42,479 nucleotides of DNA from an uncultured Prevotellaceae bacterium (GCA_902800585.1 CADCEW010000031.1:1-42479), one strand, 5' to 3'. Shown: positions 24,574 to 33,955, counted from the first letter of the stretch. Made by a program: numbers and translations. The notes: a model not told the origin generated them from the letters alone.

Positions 24574-25316
24574 GATATTTTGTTTTTTGTCAAAGCGACC
24601 TTGTGTTGGAAAAGACCAACAACGGTTATCAGATTCCCACAGAACTGCCAGTAGAAATGAAACCATGGAGTACTGTGATGAATGTAGATGGCGACAAAGC
24701 ATGTCGTATAGAACAGCCTCTTCTTGGTAATGAGCGTTATGAGATGTGCGGATTACGACAAAGTTATTACAAACTGTCACATGAAGATTATTTGAAAGCA
24801 GGAAAATGTCATGAACTCCTATACTGGGATCAAAATACAAAGTTCTGTGGGGTATGTGGAGGACCGATGCGTTTTGACACAGACATCTCCAAAAAATGTG
24901 AGCATTGCGGGAAAGAAGTATGGCCACAATTGGCAACCGCTGTCATCGTATTAGTACGTAAAGACAAAGAGGTATTGTTAGTACATGCCAAGAATTTCCG
25001 GACGGACTTCTACGGACTCGTGGCGGGTTTCGTGGAGACTGGAGAGACTTTGGAGGAGGCTGTTCATCGGGAAGTGATGGAGGAGACTGGATTACATATC
25101 AAGAACCTCAAGTACTTTGCATCACAACCTTGGCCCTACCCTTGCGGTCTGATGGTTGGTTTTATAGCAGACTATGACGGTGGTAAGATACATCTGCAAC
25201 GCTCAGAACTCTCAAAAGGTTCATGGTTTGATAAAGACCACTTACCACAGATTCCTGAGAAACTTTCTATTGCACGACTGTTAATCGATCATTGGCTGGA
25301 GGAACAGGAACATTGA
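24570..25316 (+). CDS. nudC: NudC, NAD(H) pyrophosphatase / deNADding enzyme
   Basis: A 248-residue Nudix hydrolase that cleaves NAD(H) to NMN(H) and AMP and, in E. coli, removes NAD caps from RNA. A zinc ribbon CGVCGG...CEHCGK lies at about 92-114. The Nudix box GFVETGETLEEAVHREVMEETGL (about 150-172) has all the catalytic Glu residues. The family motif SQPWPFP appears as SQPWPYPCGLM at about 183-193. The N-terminal domain is short and divergent. It starts in the stop of the nucleotidase gene and overlaps the next gene by 25 bases, so translation is coupled. The grouping suggests nucleotide turnover. Confidence 0.94.
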   Translation: MRYFVFCQSDLVLEKTNNGYQIPTELPVEMKPWSTVMNVDGDKACRIEQPLLGNERYEMCGLRQSYYKLSHEDYLKAGKCHELLYWDQNTKFCGVCGGPMRFDTDISKKCEHCGKEVWPQLATAVIVLVRKDKEVLLVHAKNFRTDFYGLVAGFVETGETLEEAVHREVMEETGLHIKNLKYFASQPWPYPCGLMVGFIADYDGGKIHLQRSELSKGSWFDKDHLPQIPEKLSIARLLIDHWLEEQEH

Positions 25317-26716
25317 AACGACAGATCACCATAGCCGATATTTTTATAGTAGTCCTTTTAGGAGTACTTCTTCCCTTCTCCCCATTGATTCGTCCCAGAC
25401 AATCAATGGCAATAGGAGATAAAGTCGTTGTGTATATTCATCAGCGTCCTTCAGACGACTCCCTCTGTCATGCACTCCAACTGACCAACGATGAGATAGA
25501 GGAGATGCGTTATTATCTACGCAACCATGATGTGGCAGATGAAGGCTATAACAATATTGCTTCCTATCACACCAAATTACTACAGCATCACCGTTTTCTG
25601 GAAACGCTGTTGTTGAAGGATTCCGTGTATTATCTCACCTATGATACGATTCCTGCCCGACAAAGAAGTCTGGTAGCCGTCAAGACAAATGGAGGCTATT
25701 GGCACGCAGGAAGTTTCCATATCCGTCAGAAACTTGCAGGAAGAGGTATCACTAGAGATGATGAAGGAAGAATTGTCAGGGCACTTTGGGACGATGATAC
25801 TGTTGTCGTCGCCAAAAGAACCGATACATTAGGTATTTATTTCGGACAAATGGATTACAGACTCTTATCCTCCGGACAAGGTGTCTATGAGTCATTTGAT
25901 GGTAGTCACTACGAAGGACTATGGAAAGACGATAAACAAAACGGATTCGGTTTTGAATCATCTCCCTATCACCAGTTAAGGGCCGGGGAATGGAAAAAAG
26001 GACGTTTCCTTGGTGAACGTATCAGATATACGACGGAACGTATCTATGGAATAGACATTTCCCGTCACCAACATGAAAAGGGTCGTCAGCATTTCAACAT
26101 CAACTGGAAGAATCTACGCATCCTGTCATTGGGTAAGAAGCATGATGCCGGTGGACAGACTTTCCCTGTATCTTTCGTCTATATCAAATCTACCGAAGGA
26201 ACCAGCATCCGTAACCGTTATTATCTCAAAGATTATACAACTGCGCGGGCTCAGGGTTTTCACGTCGGAGCCTATCATTTCTTCTCTATCAAATCTTCTG
26301 CCTTAGAGCAAGCTACCTACTTTGTCAACAACACACTGTTCCGACCAGGTGATTTTCCTCCAGTCCTTGACGTGGAGCCGACAGAGTCACAAATAGAAGC
26401 CATTGGCGACGATGAACTCATGCGGCGTATCAGTATCTTTATGGAATATGTGGAGCGAAGAACGCATATGCGCCCTATTCTGTATGTCAACCAGAACTTC
26501 ATCTTCCGTCACATGACAAAAGCGACGGATATCAAGAAGAAATATAATGTATGGATTGCCCGCTATGGAGAGTACAAACCTGATGTTAAACTCGTCTATT
26601 GGCAATTGTCATCTACTGGAAAGGTACAAGGTATTACGGGCGATGTCGACATCAATGTGTTCAACGGCTATCAAGGTCAGTTTGCAGAGTTTGTACGAAC
26701 CGGCTATCACAGATAG
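25292..26716 (+). CDS. Membrane-anchored protein with MORN-like motif and GH25 lysozyme domain
   Basis: A 474-residue protein. A transmembrane segment at about 14-32 (ADIFIVVLLGVLLPFSPLI) anchors it or serves as a signal. Residues about 190-240 include one clear MORN unit, GSHYEGLWKDDKQNGFGFE. From about 253 to the end is a glycoside hydrolase family 25 domain: YGIDISRHQ with the first catalytic Asp, VSFVYIKSTEGTSIRNRYY, GAYHFFS, and PPVLDVEPTES with the DxE pair, then YVNQNF and WIARYGEYKPD. GH25 enzymes cut the muramic acid bond of peptidoglycan. The start is uncertain: ATG 25292 overlaps nudC by 25 bases, and a TTG at 25313 would give a near end-to-start fit. The gene ends against trmN6 on the other strand with a 10-base overlap. 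Confidence 0.9.
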   Translation: MAGGTGTLKRQITIADIFIVVLLGVLLPFSPLIRPRQSMAIGDKVVVYIHQRPSDDSLCHALQLTNDEIEEMRYYLRNHDVADEGYNNIASYHTKLLQHHRFLETLLLKDSVYYLTYDTIPARQRSLVAVKTNGGYWHAGSFHIRQKLAGRGITRDDEGRIVRALWDDDTVVVAKRTDTLGIYFGQMDYRLLSSGQGVYESFDGSHYEGLWKDDKQNGFGFESSPYHQLRAGEWKKGRFLGERIRYTTERIYGIDISRHQHEKGRQHFNINWKNLRILSLGKKHDAGGQTFPVSFVYIKSTEGTSIRNRYYLKDYTTARAQGFHVGAYHFFSIKSSALEQATYFVNNTLFRPGDFPPVLDVEPTESQIEAIGDDELMRRISIFMEYVERRTHMRPILYVNQNFIFRHMTKATDIKKKYNVWIARYGEYKPDVKLVYWQLSSTGKVQGITGDVDINVFNGYQGQFAEFVRTGYHR

Positions 26717-27369
26717 AAATATTCTGTCATTTTCTGGTATTCTTCATCTCCAATGGTAATGACATTAAATGCTTTTTCTATTGGATGTTTTGTAAATGAA
26801 AGCAAATAACGTTTGGCTGGTTTGTTGTCCACAGTACGGATTCCCAAGATACGATGAGAAAAAAAACCGACAAATGTAGCCTCGTCTTCCATCCGTTGTT
26901 TATAATCGAAAGGAATAACGACAGAAAGTTCTCCTTCATCTGCCAGTAATCTATAAGCAGACTGCATCAATTCTGCATATGACAGTGTGTCGGTATGACG
27001 TGCTATATTCCTTTGCTGGTCGGGGGCTTTCAAAGAATCGCTGAAATAAGGTGGATTACAAACAATAGCATCATAAACTCCTTCATGTTGCTGCACAGCT
27101 TCTTTCCTGATGGTAATCCTTGCAGAGAAGGAAGAATTGGCGACATTTACTTTAGCCTGTTCTACAGCCCCTTCATCGATGTCAATGGCAACGACATCTG
27201 CTTCTGGATAACGCTGTGCCATCATCAAGGCTATCAGTCCTGTACCTGTCCCAACATCCAAGATTCTTTTACCACCTTGAGCCCATGAACCCAGCATCAC
27301 TCCATCCATGCCTACCTTCATGGCACACAGGTCTTGTCTTACCGTAAATCGCTTGAATCTGAACATCAT
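26707..27369 (-). CDS. trmN6: TrmN6, tRNA1(Val) adenine-37 N6-methyltransferase
   Basis: A 220-residue SAM-dependent methyltransferase (E. coli YfiC). Motif I is ILDVGTGTGLIALMMAQR (about 35-52), motif II VVAIDIDEGAVEQAKVN, and the catalytic motif IV is IVCNPPYF (about 106-113), typical of N6-adenine methylation. The opening FRFKRFTVRQDLCAMKVGMDGVMLGSWA matches YfiC. It is a single gene facing the GH25 gene (3' ends overlap) and divergent from lon. Its promoter has a TATCTTCG -7 box, with a C at the seventh position instead of T. Confidence 0.92.
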   Translation of the reverse strand: MMFRFKRFTVRQDLCAMKVGMDGVMLGSWAQGGKRILDVGTGTGLIALMMAQRYPEADVVAIDIDEGAVEQAKVNVANSSFSARITIRKEAVQQHEGVYDAIVCNPPYFSDSLKAPDQQRNIARHTDTLSYAELMQSAYRLLADEGELSVVIPFDYKQRMEDEATFVGFFSHRILGIRTVDNKPAKRYLLSFTKHPIEKAFNVITIGDEEYQKMTEYFYL

Positions 27370-27386
27370 TTATCGTTTTCAACATG

Positions 27387-27418
27387 CGAAGATAGGGATT
27401 TTATTTCAAATAACAAAA
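27387..27418 (-). promoter_or_regulatory. Promoter of trmN6
   Basis: On the minus strand, TTTTG (27418-27414), 19 bases, then TATCTTCG (27394-27387). The spacing is right and the -7 box differs from TAnnTTTG at one base. The ATG follows 17 bases later. Confidence 0.7.
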
Positions 27419-27445
27419 GGAATACCCGAAAAAAGCAGGTTTTCC

Positions 27446-27477
27446 TTTTGTGTTTTGCTCACTTATTTGTACCTTTG
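27446..27477 (+). promoter_or_regulatory. Promoter of the lon operon
   Basis: TTTTG (27446-27450), 19 bases, TACCTTTG (27470-27477), then the ATG after 10 bases. The stretch 27440-27479 is identical at 37 of 40 positions to the duplicated promoter before rplU (33912-33951). Confidence 0.88.
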
Positions 27478-27487
27478 CATCCTAATT

Positions 27488-29956
27488 ATGGAAGAAACTA
27501 TCAATTTATATATGGACAATAGAAACAGGTCTTTCTCTATGATTGCCGATGTAGAAGGCGATTATGGCGACCTGAGTAATGTGGAAATTCCCGCATCACT
27601 CCCGATATTAGCCGTTCGTAATATCGTATTATTCCCAGGTGTCATCACTCCTATCCTGATAGGAAGGGAGCCGAGTATGAAGATTGTTCGAATGGCAGAG
27701 AAATCGAATGCTATTATTGGCGTGTTCTGTCAGCGTGATCCAGAGACGGAACAACCTATCCGTGCCGACCTCTATGACATGGGCGTCTTTGCAAAGGTAT
27801 TAAAACTGCTGACATTGCCAAATGGTAATATCACTGCTATTATTCAGGGACTCGGTCGTATCAAACTCGTAGAATTGCAGAAATACAAGCCCTATCTGGT
27901 AGGACATGTGGAGATTGCACCGGAAATAGAACCGGATAAGAACGATCATGAGTTCATGACCGCAATGGAGGATTTACGTAACCAGACTGCTGAATATATC
28001 AAACTCAACGATGAAATTCCTGAAGAGGCGGCCTTTGCTATCAAGAATGTTGATAATAACATGATGGCCTTGAATTTCATTTGCTGCAACCTACCCTTCT
28101 CTGTGAAAGAAAAGATGATGCTGTTGATGATGTCATCCATTAAGGAACGACTGTTCAATACCATGAAGATTGTCAATCGCGAAGTCGAGTTGCAGACTTT
28201 GAAACTTGACATTCGCAATAAAACCAGGGATGATATTGACGAGCAACAGCGCAATTACTTCTTACAACAGCAGATTAAGAATCTGCAGGCGGAGATGGGT
28301 AACGAGAGTTCTCCAGAGAAGAAGGAATTGATGGAGAAAGCCATGGAGAAACGCTGGAGCGAGGACGTGGAGCGTATCTTCTACCGTGAGGCAGACAAAC
28401 TCGACCAGTTAAATCCGCAAAGTCCAGAGTTTAATATCCAACTTACTTACTTACAGAACTTTGTATCCCTACCTTGGGACGAGTGTACAATAGATGACTT
28501 GAATCTCGACCGTGCCCAAAAGATATTGGATCGTGACCACTATGGCATGGAGAAAGTGAAAGAACGTATTCTTGAATATATCGCAGTACTCTCTCTAAGA
28601 GGCGACTTGAAATCTCCTATTCTTTGTCTCTATGGTCCTCCGGGGGTAGGAAAAACAAGTCTTGGCAAATCCATAGCAGATGCGATGAATCGTAAGTATG
28701 TGCGTGTTTCACTGGGTGGTCTGCATGATGAGGCAGAGATTCGTGGACATCGTCGTACCTATATTGGTGCTATGCCTGGACGTATCATCAAGAATATCCA
28801 GAAGGCTGGCTCCAGTAATCCTGTGTTCATCCTTGACGAAATTGACAAGGTCACACAGATGACACACAATGGTGACCCTGCCTCGGCTTTGTTGGAAGTA
28901 CTTGATCCCGAACAGAACAATGCATTCCACGATAATTATCTGGATGTGGACTATGACCTTTCTAAAGTACTCTTCATCGCTACCGCTAATAATCTCAGTA
29001 CAATTCCAAAGCCTCTGCTCGACCGTATGGAAGTTATAGAGGTATCCGGTTATATCACAGAAGAGAAATACGAGATTGCCAAGCGTCATTTGGTTCCGAA
29101 AGAAAAGGAGAATACAGGTCTGAACGACAAGGGACTGACATTCAATAAGGCTGCTATTGAAAAGATTATCGAGCAATATACTCGTGAAAGTGGCGTTCGT
29201 CAGTTGGAGAAACAGATTAACAAGGCTCTCCGAAAGATGGCGTTCCAAAAGGCAAAAGACGGAGAACTGCCATTCTTGAAGATTACTCCTACAGAAATTG
29301 AAGGACTATTAGGAAAACCGCCTTTCTATCGTGACATCTATCAGGGAAATGCATATGCTGGTGTTGTAACCGGTCTTGCATGGACCAGTGTAGGTGGCGA
29401 GATCTTGTTTATCGAGACTTCACTTTCAAAAGGCAAGGGTGCAAAACTCACTTTAACAGGTAACTTAGGTGATGTCATGAAAGAGAGTGCCGTCATCGCT
29501 TTGGAGTATGTTAAAGCGCATGTAGATATTCTCGGCATCGATTATCGTATCTTCGACAACTGGAATATCCATATCCATGTACCAGAGGGAGCAACTCCGA
29601 AAGACGGTCCTTCTGCAGGTATAACCATAGCAACCTCTATTGCTTCGGCACTGACCCAGCGAAAGGTACGTAAGAACACGGCAATGACAGGTGAAATTAC
29701 CTTGCGTGGCAAGGTGTTGCCTGTCGGTGGTATTAAAGAGAAGATTCTTGCCGCCAAGCGTGCTGGTATCACAGATATCGTCATGTGTCGTAATAATCAG
29801 AAGGACATCGAGGAAATTCCTGAGATGTATCTGAAAGGGGTTAAGTTCCATTATGTGGAGAACGTACAGGATGTGTGGAACTTTGCTTTGACAGATGAGA
29901 TCGTCAGCAACCCACTTACTTTTGAAATACCTGAAGAAAAAGACGAGAAGAAATGA
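27488..29956 (+). CDS. lon: Lon, ATP-dependent protease
   Basis: An 822-residue Lon that degrades misfolded and regulatory proteins in the cytoplasm. I start it at MEETIN (27488); a longer frame upstream would run through the promoter. The N-terminal substrate-binding domain starts [19 protein letters not shown]. The AAA+ module has Walker [10 protein letters not shown] near 382-390 and Walker [10 protein letters not shown]. The protease domain has the catalytic Ser in GPSAG at residue 709 and Lys at 752 in [14 protein letters not shown]. The first gene of lon-tgt-lptG-helicase, it overlaps tgt by 4 bases (ATGA). Confidence 0.98.
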   Translation: MEETINLYMDNRNRSFSMIADVEGDYGDLSNVEIPASLPILAVRNIVLFPGVITPILIGREPSMKIVRMAEKSNAIIGVFCQRDPETEQPIRADLYDMGVFAKVLKLLTLPNGNITAIIQGLGRIKLVELQKYKPYLVGHVEIAPEIEPDKNDHEFMTAMEDLRNQTAEYIKLNDEIPEEAAFAIKNVDNNMMALNFICCNLPFSVKEKMMLLMMSSIKERLFNTMKIVNREVELQTLKLDIRNKTRDDIDEQQRNYFLQQQIKNLQAEMGNESSPEKKELMEKAMEKRWSEDVERIFYREADKLDQLNPQSPEFNIQLTYLQNFVSLPWDECTIDDLNLDRAQKILDRDHYGMEKVKERILEYIAVLSLRGDLKSPILCLYGPPGVGKTSLGKSIADAMNRKYVRVSLGGLHDEAEIRGHRRTYIGAMPGRIIKNIQKAGSSNPVFILDEIDKVTQMTHNGDPASALLEVLDPEQNNAFHDNYLDVDYDLSKVLFIATANNLSTIPKPLLDRMEVIEVSGYITEEKYEIAKRHLVPKEKENTGLNDKGLTFNKAAIEKIIEQYTRESGVRQLEKQINKALRKMAFQKAKDGELPFLKITPTEIEGLLGKPPFYRDIYQGNAYAGVVTGLAWTSVGGEILFIETSLSKGKGAKLTLTGNLGDVMKESAVIALEYVKAHVDILGIDYRIFDNWNIHIHVPEGATPKDGPSAGITIATSIASALTQRKVRKNTAMTGEITLRGKVLPVGGIKEKILAAKRAGITDIVMCRNNQKDIEEIPEMYLKGVKFHYVENVQDVWNFALTDEIVSNPLTFEIPEEKDEKK

Positions 29957-31080
29957 CTTTTGAACTGCAACATACAGATTCCGCAAGTGAAGCACGTACT
30001 GGTATCATAACTACTGATCACGGGCAAATCAAAACTCCTATCTTTATGCCTGTGGGAACTTGTGGAAGTGTGAAAGGCGTTCATTTCTCTGAATTACGAG
30101 AACAGGTAAAAGCACAGATTATTTTAGGGAATACATATCATCTATATCTTCGTCCTGGACTGGATATCCTTCGTAAGGCAGGCGGCTTGCATCAGTTTAA
30201 CACATGGGACAGACCGATCCTCACCGACTCTGGAGGTTTTCAGGTTTTCTCCCTGACTGGTATCCGCAAACTGCGCGAAGAAGGTTGTGAGTTCCAGAGT
30301 CATATTGACGGTTCCCGCCACATTTTCACACCAGAGAATGTGATAGACACTGAACGTATCATTGGTGCAGATATCATCATGGCTCTCGACGAATGTCCTC
30401 CCGGACAGAGTGACTACCAGTATGCCAAGAAATCATTAGGACTCACTCAACGCTGGCTCGACCGATGTATCAAACGCTATGAAGATACTGAGCCGCTTTA
30501 TGGTTATCACCAGAGTCTCTTTCCCATTGTTCAGGGATGTACTTTTAAAGACCTCCGACAAGAAGCAGCAAAATATATTGCTGACAAAGGCGCAGATGGA
30601 AATGCTATTGGCGGACTTGCTGTAGGCGAACCGACGGAAGTGATGTATGAGATGATAGAAGTGGTCAATGAAATATTACCCAAAGACAAACCTCGCTATC
30701 TGATGGGAGTCGGAACACCTCAGAACATTCTGGAAGCCATCGAGCGTGGAGTGGATATGTTCGATTGTGTGATGCCTACCCGTAATGGACGTAATGCGAT
30801 GCTGTTCACTTATCAGGGTACCATGAATATGCGGAACAAAAAATGGGAAGACGATTTTTCTCCCATTGATCCCGAGGGCTGTTACATCGACCGTATCCAT
30901 ACCAAGGCATACCTGCATCATCTATTTAAGGCGCAGGAGCTGCTTGCCATGCAGATAGCCTCCATTCATAATCTTGCATTCTATCTGCGATTGGTAACAG
31001 ATGCCAGACAACATATTAAAAAGGGTGATTTCGTACAATGGAAACGGTCTGTTATAGAGGAATTGGGACGTAGACGATGA
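29953..31080 (+). CDS. tgt: Tgt, queuine tRNA-ribosyltransferase, lacking the usual zinc cysteines
   Basis: A 375-residue enzyme exchanging G34 for the queuosine precursor in GUN-anticodon tRNAs. Seen: IILGNTYHLYLRPG, LTDSGGFQVFSL, GGLAVGEPTEVMYE, and DMFDCVMPTRNGRNAMLFT with the nucleophilic Asp. In E. coli a CxCxxC motif with a downstream His binds zinc. Here that place reads PEGCYIDRIHTKAYLHHL, with only one Cys, though the distal IHN His remains. The length and all other motifs are intact, so it is likely active with a replaced or absent metal site. I believe other Bacteroidetes enzymes may share this. It overlaps lon and lptG by 4 bases each. Confidence 0.96.
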   Translation: MTFELQHTDSASEARTGIITTDHGQIKTPIFMPVGTCGSVKGVHFSELREQVKAQIILGNTYHLYLRPGLDILRKAGGLHQFNTWDRPILTDSGGFQVFSLTGIRKLREEGCEFQSHIDGSRHIFTPENVIDTERIIGADIIMALDECPPGQSDYQYAKKSLGLTQRWLDRCIKRYEDTEPLYGYHQSLFPIVQGCTFKDLRQEAAKYIADKGADGNAIGGLAVGEPTEVMYEMIEVVNEILPKDKPRYLMGVGTPQNILEAIERGVDMFDCVMPTRNGRNAMLFTYQGTMNMRNKKWEDDFSPIDPEGCYIDRIHTKAYLHHLFKAQELLAMQIASIHNLAFYLRLVTDARQHIKKGDFVQWKRSVIEELGRRR

Positions 31081-32309
31081 CAGAACTATGGAATAATCTT
31101 AAAATAAAGGTAAAGCGTTGGTGGTTACAACTGCTCGTCCTGTTGCATCCGTTCATCAAACGGTTGCAAGGATTGTCATGGGAAAGACTTGCTCCCTTGA
31201 AGAAATTGAATCCCTTCAGATATATCAATCGTATGGATTGGTATATCATCAAGAAATTTATTGGTACCTATATCTATTCCATCATACTGATTATCTCCAT
31301 CTCTATTGTCTTTGACATCAACGAGAATCTGGCGAAATTCACAACAAACCATGCGCCACTACGTGCCATCGTATTTGACTATTATGCTAACTTCGTACCC
31401 TATTTTGCTAATCTATTCTCACCTTTGTTTGTTTTCATTGCCGTCATCTTCTTTACCTCCAAACTGGCAGGAAACTCAGAGATAATTGCCATGCTTGCCT
31501 GTGGTATGAGTTTCAAGAGATTATTACGTCCTTATCTGATTTCAGCCGCTCTGATTGCTTTACTGAATTTCTACCTTGGCGCTTACATTATTCCTAAAGG
31601 AACCATTGTCAGGCATGACTTCGAGTCGTTATATAAAAACAATAGGAAAAACACAACTGCTTCGAATATTCAGTTAATGGTAGCCCGCGGTACGGTTGCC
31701 TACATCTCACAATACGACGATATCCGAAAAACTGGCTATGGCTTCTCCTTGTATAAGTTCGAGAAGAAAAAATTAGTGAGCCACATGACAGCAAGTATTA
31801 TTCAATACGACACCATCTCCGACTCTCGCTATCACTGGAAAGCACGCAATTATAAGATTCGCGAATTAAAGGGTATGCGGGAAAAGATTACAAGTGGTCA
31901 GGAGATAGACACACTGATACAGATGGAACCCATGGACTTGATCTTCTCGAAAGGGCAACAGGAGACTTTCACGTCCCCGGAACTGCTTCGCTATATATCT
32001 AAGCAACAATCACGCGGTTCCAGTAATGTGGTTCAATACGAAGTGGAATACCACAAGCGAATAGCAATGTCGTTCGCTTCATTTATCCTAACTATTATCG
32101 GAGCATCTTTGTCATCCCATAAGCGTAAAGGAGGAATGGGAATGTACTTAGGAATAGGTCTTGCACTCTCCTTCTCTTATATTCTCCTAATGACGGTGAG
32201 TGCCACTTTCGCTATCAATGCGGACACTCCGCCTATGCTTGCCGCATGGATACCTAATATCTTATATGCTATTATTGCATATTTCTGTTTCAGACACGCT
32301 CCGAACTGA
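31077..32309 (+). CDS. LptF/LptG-family lipopolysaccharide export permease
   Basis: A 410-residue YjgP/YjgQ family protein, a part of the inner-membrane ABC transporter LptBFG that extracts LPS. Transmembrane helices lie at about 60-85 (FIGTYIYSIILIISISIVF), 105-130 and 150-175, with further ones at the C-terminus (about 325-405), around a periplasmic beta-jellyroll. The first ~50 residues are a basic amphipathic stretch (KIKVKRWWLQLLVLLHPF...). An alternative start is Met53 (MDWYIIKKF), but the 4-base overlap with tgt favours the long form. It overlaps the helicase gene by 1 base. LptF or LptG cannot be told apart. Confidence 0.9.
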   Translation: MTELWNNLKIKVKRWWLQLLVLLHPFIKRLQGLSWERLAPLKKLNPFRYINRMDWYIIKKFIGTYIYSIILIISISIVFDINENLAKFTTNHAPLRAIVFDYYANFVPYFANLFSPLFVFIAVIFFTSKLAGNSEIIAMLACGMSFKRLLRPYLISAALIALLNFYLGAYIIPKGTIVRHDFESLYKNNRKNTTASNIQLMVARGTVAYISQYDDIRKTGYGFSLYKFEKKKLVSHMTASIIQYDTISDSRYHWKARNYKIRELKGMREKITSGQEIDTLIQMEPMDLIFSKGQQETFTSPELLRYISKQQSRGSSNVVQYEVEYHKRIAMSFASFILTIIGASLSSHKRKGGMGMYLGIGLALSFSYILLMTVSATFAINADTPPMLAAWIPNILYAIIAYFCFRHAPN

Positions 32310-33577
32310 TGAATTTTGAAGAGACATACTTAAATGATAATATTTTGGACGCATTGGATGACATGCGTTTTGAGAAAATGACTCCTATTCAGGAGAGATG
32401 CATACCTGAAATTCTTGATGGGCACGACTTGATAGGAGTGGCACAGACTGGTACAGGCAAGACTGCTGCTTATCTCCTACCAGTACTAAGTATGTTAGAT
32501 GATGGTGGTTTTCCTAAAGACGCTGTCAACTGTGTCGTGATGGCACCAACACGTGAACTTGCCCAACAGATTGACCAAGCAATGCAAGGATTCGGCTATT
32601 ATCTGAACGGAATATCGAGTGTTGCTGTATATGGAGGTAACGACGGAAGCCGCTTTGATCAAGAAATGCGTGGACTAAAAATGGGGGCTGATGTGATTAT
32701 AGCTACTCCTGGACGATTACTTTCCCACATTCGTATGGGGCATGTCGATTTGTCCCGTTTGTCTTTCTTCATTCTCGATGAGGCAGACCGTATGCTGGAC
32801 ATGGGATTCTCTGACGATATTCTTCAAATTGCAAAACTTCTCCCCAAAGATCATCAGACAATTATGTTCTCGGCAACCATGCCGGAAAAGATACAACAAC
32901 TCGCGCGTACCTTATTAAATAATCCTATAGAGGCAAAAATTGCTGTTAGCAAACCTGCAGAGAAAATACAACAGTCTGCTTATATGTGTTATGAGCCTCA
33001 AAAACTAGGCATCATCCGTCATTTATTCAAGGCAGGAGAACTAAGACGTGTCATTATCTTCTCTGGGAAAAAGGATAAAGTGAAGGATATTACCAAAGAA
33101 CTTCAGCGAATGCACATTAATTGTTCACAGATGCATAGTGACCTCAGTCAACAGGAACGTGACGAGGTGATGTACCGTTTCAAGGCAGGACAAGTAGATG
33201 TACTGGTTGCCACAGATATTGTAGCACGTGGTATCGATATTGATGATATCCTTATGGTCATCAATTATGATGTGCCTCGTGATGCTGAGGACTACGTACA
33301 CCGTATCGGACGCACAGCACGTGCACAGCGCGATGGTGTAGCAATTACCTTTGTTTCTGACAACGATATGCGTTACTTCTCTGAGATTGAGCGCTTTCTT
33401 GAGAGAAGTATTACCAAGAATTCATTGCCAGAAGAATTGGGAGAAGCCCCAGAATATAAGGTTTCTCCTCCTAGAAAATCTACCAGAGGACGTGGTGGAA
33501 GACGACGCAGTGGATATCACCCAAGAAGAAACAAAGGAAAAAACAACCGCAAACATCAAAACAAAAAGAAAGAGTAA
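32309..33577 (+). CDS. DEAD-box RNA helicase (RhlE/DeaD-like)
   Basis: A 422-residue ATP-dependent RNA helicase. Motifs in order: Q motif MTPIQERCIPEIL, motif I AQTGTGKTAAYLLP, PTRELAQQ, TPGRL, motif II LDEADRMLDMGF, motif III SATMP, ARGIDID, and motif VI HRIGRTAR. The C-terminal 35 residues are a basic, RGG-like tail (RGRGGRRRSGYHPRRNKGK...), which probably gives extra RNA binding. It is the last gene of the lon operon, with a 1-base overlap to lptG. A role in ribosome assembly or mRNA turnover is usual for the family, not proven here. Confidence 0.96.
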   Translation: MNFEETYLNDNILDALDDMRFEKMTPIQERCIPEILDGHDLIGVAQTGTGKTAAYLLPVLSMLDDGGFPKDAVNCVVMAPTRELAQQIDQAMQGFGYYLNGISSVAVYGGNDGSRFDQEMRGLKMGADVIIATPGRLLSHIRMGHVDLSRLSFFILDEADRMLDMGFSDDILQIAKLLPKDHQTIMFSATMPEKIQQLARTLLNNPIEAKIAVSKPAEKIQQSAYMCYEPQKLGIIRHLFKAGELRRVIIFSGKKDKVKDITKELQRMHINCSQMHSDLSQQERDEVMYRFKAGQVDVLVATDIVARGIDIDDILMVINYDVPRDAEDYVHRIGRTARAQRDGVAITFVSDNDMRYFSEIERFLERSITKNSLPEELGEAPEYKVSPPRKSTRGRGGRRRSGYHPRRNKGKNNRKHQNKKKE

Positions 33578-33670
33578 ATCGATTGCACTGCTTATTTTGC
33601 ACTTTTTTCTTAAAAAATGTTGATTTGTGCGGGAACACAGTCTATTTGTCGAAAAATAATAGGTAAAAAG
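33578..33670. other. AT-rich gap after the helicase gene
   Basis: It holds T-rich sequence but no convincing terminator hairpin and no gene. Confidence 0.5.
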
Positions 33671-33702
33671 TTTTGTTAGTATTAAAAATTGTTGTACTTT
33701 TG
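33671..33702 (+). promoter_or_regulatory. Promoter of a candidate small RNA
   Basis: TTTTG (33671-33675), a 19-base spacer, and TACTTTTG (33695-33702). A near-ideal promoter with no good gene start behind it before the hairpin terminator. Confidence 0.75.
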
Positions 33703-33708
33703 CAACCA

Positions 33709-33799
33709 GTTATCCTGAAAACAATCTTTTTACCTTAAAAGGACTAATACCTATTGAAGATATGAAGCGATCGCCTGTGAGGGTCATCGCTTTGTTTTT
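33709..33799 (+). ncRNA. Candidate ~90-nt small RNA or leader RNA upstream of rplU
   Basis: The expected transcript starts about 7 bases after the -7 box and ends at a hairpin with a T run (33765-33799). It contains no long ORF. A 15-codon frame from ATG 33762 overlaps the terminator and could be a leader peptide, which would make this an attenuator, but it has no codon bias of note. The 5' half has a small CCTT/AAGG hairpin. Function unknown. Confidence 0.5.
33765..33799 (+). terminator. Intrinsic terminator of the candidate RNA
   Basis: AAGCGAT (33765-33771) pairs with ATCGCTT (33786-33792); inside there is a 2x2 loop and a CC/GG pair. A T run follows to about 33801. Confidence 0.7.
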
Positions 33800-33818
33800 T
33801 TATTTCTAAAAACAAAAT

Positions 33819-33863
33819 AAATGAATTTTCCTTTGGTATTTTGCTCACTTATTCGTACCTTTG
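33819..33863 (+). repeat. 45-bp direct repeat, copy 1, a full promoter
   Basis: It contains CTTTG (33831-33835), a 20-base spacer and TACCTTTG (33856-33863). It is identical to copy 2 at 33905-33949. Confidence 0.9.
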
Positions 33864-33904
33864 AGACAAACCTCGAAGGTAGTTTCGTTCGAAAATACAA
33901 AGAA

Positions 33905-33949
33905 AAATGAATTTTCCTTTGGTATTTTGCTCACTTATTCGTACCTTTG
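33905..33949 (+). repeat. 45-bp direct repeat, copy 2, proximal promoter of rplU-rpmA
   Basis: Identical to copy 1, 86 bases further. The -7 box is at 33942-33949. Transcription probably starts near 33956, giving an ~80-nt leader. Confidence 0.9.
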
Positions 33950-33955
33950 CAGCCG

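Noticed and set aside
27308-27487. A 60-residue extension of Lon
   Set aside because: It overlaps the lon promoter and the divergent trmN6 gene, and the sequence is hydrophobic noise.
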